From Helicobacteraceae bacterium (GTDB lineage Bacteria > Campylobacterota > Campylobacteria > Campylobacterales > Sulfurimonadaceae), in contig WFMY01000037.1 in NCBI GenBank assembly GCA_015488855.1, positions 1 through 9,934 on the forward strand: DNA of 9,934 nucleotides, given 5' to 3'. The position numbers and the translations under genes are program-made. Position 1 is the first letter of the stretch. The number at the start of each line of letters is the position of its first letter. Positions 6,822 through 9,934 of this stretch are shown here, one piece after another. The notes under the pieces were generated by a model. It had not been told where the DNA came from and ran no database searches. It saw only the letters and a list, made by a program, of their open reading frames with translations.

Positions 6822-7432
6822 TGATAGCGATAGTTGATTACAATATGGGAAATCTTGCGAGTGTACAAAATGCCTTTAGTTCTTTGGGTAAAGATACTGT
6901 TGTAGAAAGTGATCCAAGCAAGTTTAAACAATACAACAAACTTATCTTACCTGGTGTCGGTGCCTTTGGAGATGCAATGGAGCATCTCAGAGAGAGAAAT
7001 ATGCTAGATGCTCTTAGGGAGTATGCAAAGAGCGGTAAGCCTATGCTAGGTATCTGTCTTGGTATGCAACTGCTTTTTGAGAGTAGTGATGAGTTTGGAG
7101 ATCATGAAGGACTTGGCATCATAAAAGGAAAAGTAAGAGCTTTTGATACATCAAACTTTAGTGAATCTCTCAAGGTGCCACACATGGGATGGAATAGGAT
7201 GTTTACTAAAGCTCATCCTCTTTTTGAGAACTTAGATGATGCACACTACCTTTACTTTGTGCATACCTATCATGTGATTTGTGATAATGAAGCAGATATT
7301 ATAGGGCGTACAAATTATGGTTATGAGTTTACTTCAGCAGTTGCACATGACAATGTAATGGGCATCCAGCCCCATCCAGAAAAAAGCCATACAAACGGCT
7401 TGAAAATTTTAGAAAATTTTATCAATTTATAG
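6821..7432 (+). CDS. hisH: Imidazole glycerol phosphate synthase, glutamine amidotransferase subunit
   Basis: Releases ammonia from glutamine and channels it to HisF, which makes imidazole glycerol phosphate and AICAR in histidine biosynthesis. Class I glutaminase of 203 residues, the normal length. It starts with the family N-terminus IVDYNMGNLASV; the oxyanion-hole region is LPGVGAFGDAM (43-53); the nucleophile is Cys79 in GICLGMQ; and His185 and Glu187 in QPHPEKS complete the triad. Pro184 stands where most class I amidotransferases have Phe (QFHPEKS). The ATG overlaps the stop of the PDC-domain gene by one base, with GAGGG ten bases before it. hisA follows after 136 bp of structured sequence. 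hisF is not in the window. Some Campylobacterota carry hisH paralogues in glycan pathways, but neighbouring hisA favours the histidine role. Confidence 0.93.
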   Translation: MIAIVDYNMGNLASVQNAFSSLGKDTVVESDPSKFKQYNKLILPGVGAFGDAMEHLRERNMLDALREYAKSGKPMLGICLGMQLLFESSDEFGDHEGLGIIKGKVRAFDTSNFSESLKVPHMGWNRMFTKAHPLFENLDDAHYLYFVHTYHVICDNEADIIGRTNYGYEFTSAVAHDNVMGIQPHPEKSHTNGLKILENFINL

Positions 7433-7439
7433 GATAAAA

Positions 7440-7507
7440 GCAACGAGTTGCGTGGGCTTCCTGCCGAAGGAAATATAGCGTTAGCGTAGATGGCGGAATT
7501 ATTTCCG
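7440..7507. repeat. GC-richer hairpin cluster between hisH and hisA
   Basis: About half G+C, clearly above its AT-rich flanks. Short perfect inverted repeats follow one another: GCAAC/GTTGC (7440-7444/7447-7451, in effect a 4-bp stem with a four-base loop), TTCCT/AGGAA (7458-7462/7468-7472) and CGGAA/TTCCG (7494-7498/7503-7507). Alternative pairings are GGAAATA/TATTTCC (7469-7475/7500-7506) and TTCC-T-GCC/GGCGGAA (7458-7465/7492-7498), so the segments interleave as a-b-a'-b'. Two tandem TAGCGT copies lie at 7476-7487. It could be a dispersed palindromic repeat, a structured leader for hisA or part of a termination region. No protein-coding sense is apparent. Confidence 0.6.
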
Positions 7508-7518
7508 ACATCGTCATT

Positions 7519-7547
7519 AAAAGATGAAGAGGTTCCCTTCATTTTAT
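7519..7547 (+). terminator. Terminator- or attenuator-like hairpin before hisA
   Basis: A 9-bp stem (7521-7529 with 7537-7545, one G-U pair) encloses a 7-base loop and carries A residues on the 5' side and TTTT at the end of the 3' arm, like an A/T-rich intrinsic terminator. It ends about 23 bases before the hisA start, so it could end the hisH message or regulate hisA. No promoter-like box is clear after it, and the U-tract is short. Confidence 0.4.
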
Positions 7548-7568
7548 GAAATAAAATTAAGGATTATG

Positions 7569-8279
7569 ATGACTTTATATCCAGCAATAGATTTAAAAGA
7601 TGGAAAAGCAGTTCGCCTTACAAAGGGTTTGATGGAGAGTGCAAAGATTTACTCTGATGAGCCATGGCAGTTAGTGAAAAAATTTGAAGAGATGGGTGCT
7701 GAGTGGGTGCATCTAGTTGACCTAAATGGTGCTTTCGCAGGAGAGCCTAAAAATTTAGAACAAATTATAAAAATTCGTCAAAATTGTAATGTGAAATTAG
7801 AGTTAGGTGGTGGCATAAGAGATGAGCCAACTATCCAAAAAATGCTAGAAATTGGAATAAATAGAATTATTTTAGGCTCCATTGCTGTTAAAAATGCTCA
7901 ATTTGTAAAAGATATGGCAGCCAAATACCCCATAGCAGTTGGGATTGATGCAATAGATGGTTTTGTGGCAGTCGAGGGCTGGGGAGAGGTCTCCTCTATG
8001 AGGGCAACTGATCTTGCAAAAGAGTTTGCAAATGCTGGGGTTGAAGCTATCATCTGTACCGATGTAAGTAAAGATGGTACCCTCTCAGGGGTAAATGTAG
8101 ACTTTACAGTAGATATTGCTCACTCAAGTGGTATAAGTACAATTGCAAGTGGTGGTGTTAAGGATGAAAGTGATATTGTAGCACTTATTGAGACAAAGAA
8201 AATTGATGGTGTTATCATAGGAAAAGCATATTATGAAGGTACGCTAGACCTCTTTAAAATGTTTAAATTGCTAAATTAA
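7569..8279 (+). CDS. hisA: Phosphoribosylformimino-AICAR ribotide isomerase (ProFAR isomerase)
   Basis: Amadori isomerisation of ProFAR to PRFAR, the step just before HisH/HisF in histidine synthesis; a cytoplasmic (beta/alpha)8 barrel of 236 residues from the chosen start. The active-site residues fall at the standard numbers: Asp8 (YPAIDLKDG), Asp127 (VGIDA) and Thr164 (ICTDVSKDGT), with Trp138 in the WGEV loop. Phosphate-binding motifs are ELGGGIRD (78-85) with LGS (102-104), and SGGV then GVIIGKA near the C-terminus. Reading could open upstream at ATG 7524 or 7566, but AAGGA at 7559-7563 leaves five bases to ATG 7569 and only two to 7566. The 7569 start also gives the family N-terminus MTLYPAIDL, so I chose it. 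The upstream stretch is the hairpin region, not coding. Confidence 0.95.
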   Translation: MTLYPAIDLKDGKAVRLTKGLMESAKIYSDEPWQLVKKFEEMGAEWVHLVDLNGAFAGEPKNLEQIIKIRQNCNVKLELGGGIRDEPTIQKMLEIGINRIILGSIAVKNAQFVKDMAAKYPIAVGIDAIDGFVAVEGWGEVSSMRATDLAKEFANAGVEAIICTDVSKDGTLSGVNVDFTVDIAHSSGISTIASGGVKDESDIVALIETKKIDGVIIGKAYYEGTLDLFKMFKLLN

Positions 8280-8296
8280 TAGAAAAAAAATAAAAA

Positions 8297-8317
8297 TTTT
8301 GCTATCATAATGATAAT
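8297..8317 (+). promoter_or_regulatory. Candidate cheY promoter with overlapping palindrome / Fur-box-like half
   Basis: TTTTGCTATCATAAT at 8297-8311 resembles the TTTTGCTATAAT at 5879, with CATAAT or TATCAT as the -10 box. The 13-bp palindrome TATCAT-A-ATGATA (8303-8315) overlaps it. ATAATGATAAT (8307-8317) matches the left part of the Fur consensus, but the right half is degenerate. No terminator separates it from hisA, so cheY may be transcribed both from here and by read-through. Confidence 0.35.
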
Positions 8318-8352
8318 AAAATTATAAAATAGTTATATATAAAGGATTTTAG

Positions 8353-8727
8353 TTGAAAATACTTGTTGTTGACGATAGCTCTACAATGCGTCGTATTATT
8401 AAAAATACTCTTGCTCGTTTAGGGTATAAAGATATTTTAGAAGGCGCTGATGGAGTTGAGGGTTGGAGTGAAATGGACGCTAATCCAGATATCGAAATGC
8501 TTATTACTGACTGGAATATGCCAGAGATGAATGGGCTTGAACTGGTAAAAAAAGTTCGTGGGGATGAGCGTTTTGTAGATTTACCAATCATTATGGTAAC
8601 TACTGAGGGTGGTAAATCTGAAGTGATTACAGCACTCAAAGCTGGTGTTAACAACTACATAGTAAAACCATTTACACCACAAGTTCTCAAAGAAAAACTT
8701 GCTGTTGTTATGGGCGTTTCGGAGTGA
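8353..8727 (+). CDS. cheY: Chemotaxis response regulator CheY (CheY1 type)
   Basis: Single receiver-domain protein of 124 residues. When phosphorylated by CheA it binds the flagellar motor switch and changes rotation. All receiver residues are present: the acidic pair Asp7/Asp8, phosphorylation site Asp53 in LITDWNMPEMNG, Thr83, the aromatic switch residue Tyr102 and Lys105 in VKPF. The stretch MVTTEGGKSEVITALKAGVN is characteristic of Helicobacter/Campylobacter CheY, in which Thr-Glu-Gly-Gly replaces the enteric Ala-Glu-Ala-Lys type loop. The start is TTG with AAGGA six bases upstream, and the protein begins in phase with the family (MKILVVDDSSTMRR). Followed by prmA and ftsH, as in the H. 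pylori stress-responsive operon. It might also accept phosphate from an Hpt protein, but nothing here shows it. Confidence 0.95.
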   Translation: MKILVVDDSSTMRRIIKNTLARLGYKDILEGADGVEGWSEMDANPDIEMLITDWNMPEMNGLELVKKVRGDERFVDLPIIMVTTEGGKSEVITALKAGVNNYIVKPFTPQVLKEKLAVVMGVSE

Positions 8728-8744
8728 TGGATACAAGTCAATAA
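8727..8744 (+). other. Five-codon minicistron bridging cheY and prmA
   Basis: The cheY stop TGA overlaps an ATG (TGATG, 8725-8729). That ATG opens a reading frame of five codons (Met-Asp-Thr-Ser-Gln) ending in TAA at 8742-8744, which itself overlaps the prmA ATG (TAATG). prmA has no Shine-Dalgarno sequence at a useful distance; GGAG at 8721-8724 is 19 bases away. A ribosome finishing cheY could therefore reinitiate twice to reach prmA. The peptide itself is unlikely to be functional. Confidence 0.4.
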
Positions 8745-9574
8745 TGGAAGAAAGCTATTATGAGCTCACTATCAAGGTTTCATCGCACTTAAATCTTTTT
8801 AGAGATTTTTTAGATGATACAGTTGATATTGGATTTGAAGAGAGTGATGATGGGTTTATTGTCAGAAATGAAGAGGACTTAGAAACTCTTTGGTGGGGAG
8901 TAGAACAGTTTGCAGAAGCACTCTCAAAAGCACTTTCTACAACTATTGAGTGTGAATGCACTCAGAAAAATCTAAAAAATGATGATTGGGTGAAAGTATA
9001 TCAACAGAGTATTGCGCCTATACAGATAGAAGATTTTTATATACATCCAACATGGGATGAGCCAAGTAAAAGTTTAATCAATATTGAGATAGACCCAGCT
9101 TTAGCATTTGGAACAGGGCATCATCCCACTACAGCATCTTCATTAAGAGCTATAGCTAAGTATGTAAAAAAAGATTTTGAAGTCTTGGATGTAGGTTGTG
9201 GAAGTGGGATACTTGGTGTCGGTGCAATCAAACTAGGTGCAAAAGTAGATGCTTGTGATACAGATCCAGTCTCAGTTAAAAATACTTTAGACAATGCACA
9301 GCTCAATAGTGTAAAGTTTAACAGTATTTGGGAAGGTTCCTGCTCAAATACAGACAAAAAATATGATATAGTAGTAGCTAATATCGTAGCAGATGTACTT
9401 ACTTTTATAGCAAAAGATTTAAAAAGTGCACTCAAAGAAGATGGGGTTTTAATCTTATCTGGAATATTAGACAAATATGAAGAAAAAGTTCTGAATTTTT
9501 ACAAAGATTTAAACATACTCACAAGAATAGCCCAAGATGATTGGGTAACCCTAGTGCTAAAAAAAGGAAAATAG
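8744..9574 (+). CDS. prmA: Ribosomal protein L11 methyltransferase
   Basis: SAM-dependent enzyme that trimethylates lysines and the N-terminus of ribosomal protein L11 in the cytoplasm. It has 276 residues from the chosen start, close to the family norm. An N-terminal L11-recognition domain (about 1-60) is followed by the PrmA signature WVKVYQQSIAPIQI (82-95) and the IEIDPALAFGTGHHPTT stretch (114-130). The class I methyltransferase domain has motif I VLDVGCGSG (148-156 region), acidic Asp172 at the end of strand 2, and VANIVADVL (211-219), whose Asn lies at the catalytic site. An in-frame TTG at 8699 would extend it inside cheY, but MEESYYELTIKV at 8744 fits the family and overlaps the minicistron stop. 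Followed by ftsH after 4 bp. Confidence 0.93.
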   Translation: MEESYYELTIKVSSHLNLFRDFLDDTVDIGFEESDDGFIVRNEEDLETLWWGVEQFAEALSKALSTTIECECTQKNLKNDDWVKVYQQSIAPIQIEDFYIHPTWDEPSKSLINIEIDPALAFGTGHHPTTASSLRAIAKYVKKDFEVLDVGCGSGILGVGAIKLGAKVDACDTDPVSVKNTLDNAQLNSVKFNSIWEGSCSNTDKKYDIVVANIVADVLTFIAKDLKSALKEDGVLILSGILDKYEEKVLNFYKDLNILTRIAQDDWVTLVLKKGK

Positions 9575-9578
9575 CTTA

Positions 9579-9934
9579 ATGCAAAATAACAAAAATAACA
9601 ATAACAAAAATAACAATAACAATAATAATAACAATAACAATAATTTTTTCAATAAAAATCCCTTGATAACCTTTGCTATCTTTTCAGTAGTTGTTATTTT
9701 GCTTTTTAAAGCACTCGTTGGTGACAATACAGGTTTAAATAATAGTACAAATACTTCGCAAAGAGCTAAACATGTGAGTTACTCTAAACTCAAAAGTTTA
9801 GTGGCTTCAAAAAGTGTATCTAAAGTAGAGATTGGTCAGAGTTTTATCAAAGCTAAAGGTGTGGATGGAACTATCTATACTACAAGAGTTATTCAAGGTG
9901 ATCCAGATTTAGTTAAAGAGTTAGACAAGAAGGG
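9579..9934 (+). CDS. ftsH: ATP-dependent zinc metalloprotease FtsH, N-terminal part (cut by window edge)
   Basis: Membrane-anchored AAA+ protease that degrades misfolded and regulatory proteins. Only the first 118 codons are in the window, so neither the ATPase nor the HEXXH zinc site can be seen. Order: a cytoplasmic poly-asparagine tail (18 Asn among residues 3-22, broken by Lys5 and Lys10), FFNKNP, a first membrane segment at about 29-47, then a periplasmic FtsH_ext domain with VSYSKLKSLVASKSVSKVEI followed by ITV-like strands, up to Leu-Asp-Lys-Lys at the edge. AAGGA lies ten bases before the ATG, inside the end of prmA. Identification rests on this N-terminal architecture plus the cheY-prmA-ftsH order known from H. 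pylori. The Asn tract is encoded by alternating AAT/AAC codons. Confidence 0.9.
   Translation, partial: MQNNKNNNNKNNNNNNNNNNNNFFNKNPLITFAIFSVVVILLFKALVGDNTGLNNSTNTSQRAKHVSYSKLKSLVASKSVSKVEIGQSFIKAKGVDGTIYTTRVIQGDPDLVKELDKK

Noticed and set aside
8349..8654. 101-codon open frame antisense to cheY
   Set aside because: The sense strand encodes an intact CheY with all receiver residues; the antisense product is Ser/Ile-rich low-complexity sequence typical of a shadow frame.
9579..9650. AAT/AAC array as an intergenic microsatellite or CRISPR-like repeat
   Set aside because: It is in frame within the start of FtsH, begins at an ATG with an upstream AAGGA, and has no spacer structure.

Overview
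This is an AT-rich chromosomal segment of a Campylobacterota (formerly Epsilonproteobacteria) bacterium, most like Sulfurimonas or a close relative. That placement is by recognition of the protein sequences and gene order, not by a search. The signs are a CheY1-type response regulator followed by prmA and ftsH, as known in Helicobacter pylori; promoters made of a T-rich stretch plus TATAAT without a clear -35 box; very short intergenic gaps; and frequent TTG starts. No mobile element, CRISPR array, toxin-antitoxin pair or defence gene is visible. The window is mostly core metabolism and housekeeping.

Layout. Bases 1-677 (minus) hold the N-terminal half of an NhaA Na+/H+ antiporter, cut by the window edge. 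A tRNA-Arg(CCU) gene follows at 753-828 (plus). Bases 868-2012 (minus) hold an unusual pair: a stand-alone Hpt phosphotransfer protein, then trpA two bases downstream starting at TTG. From 2067 (plus) come panB and ruvB, which overlap by one base, then an AI-2E-family (PerM-like) membrane permease. This set converges, with a 4-bp gap, on a lipid A lauroyl-type acyltransferase gene at 4948-5835 (minus). From 5916 to the right edge all genes are on the plus strand: a four-helix membrane protein with an N-terminal PDC/Cache-like sensor domain, hisH, hisA, cheY, prmA and the start of ftsH.

The genes do not form one pathway. hisH and hisA are histidine biosynthesis genes (hisF is not in the window), trpA is the alpha half of tryptophan synthase with no trpB beside it, and panB starts pantothenate synthesis. 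cheY-prmA-ftsH is the most conserved block and is tightly packed, with a five-codon minicistron apparently linking cheY to prmA.

The points most worth a second look are: (i) a compact, roughly 50% GC, hairpin-rich element between hisH and hisA with interleaved complementary segments; (ii) the PDC/Cache-like protein without an N-terminal membrane anchor, whose sensor domain is predicted to be cytoplasmic and which has no known output domain; (iii) a probably leaderless panB mRNA; (iv) the Hpt-trpA pairing; (v) the TGATG...TAATG minicistron before prmA; and (vi) a poly-asparagine N-terminus on FtsH. I see no clear new multi-gene system.
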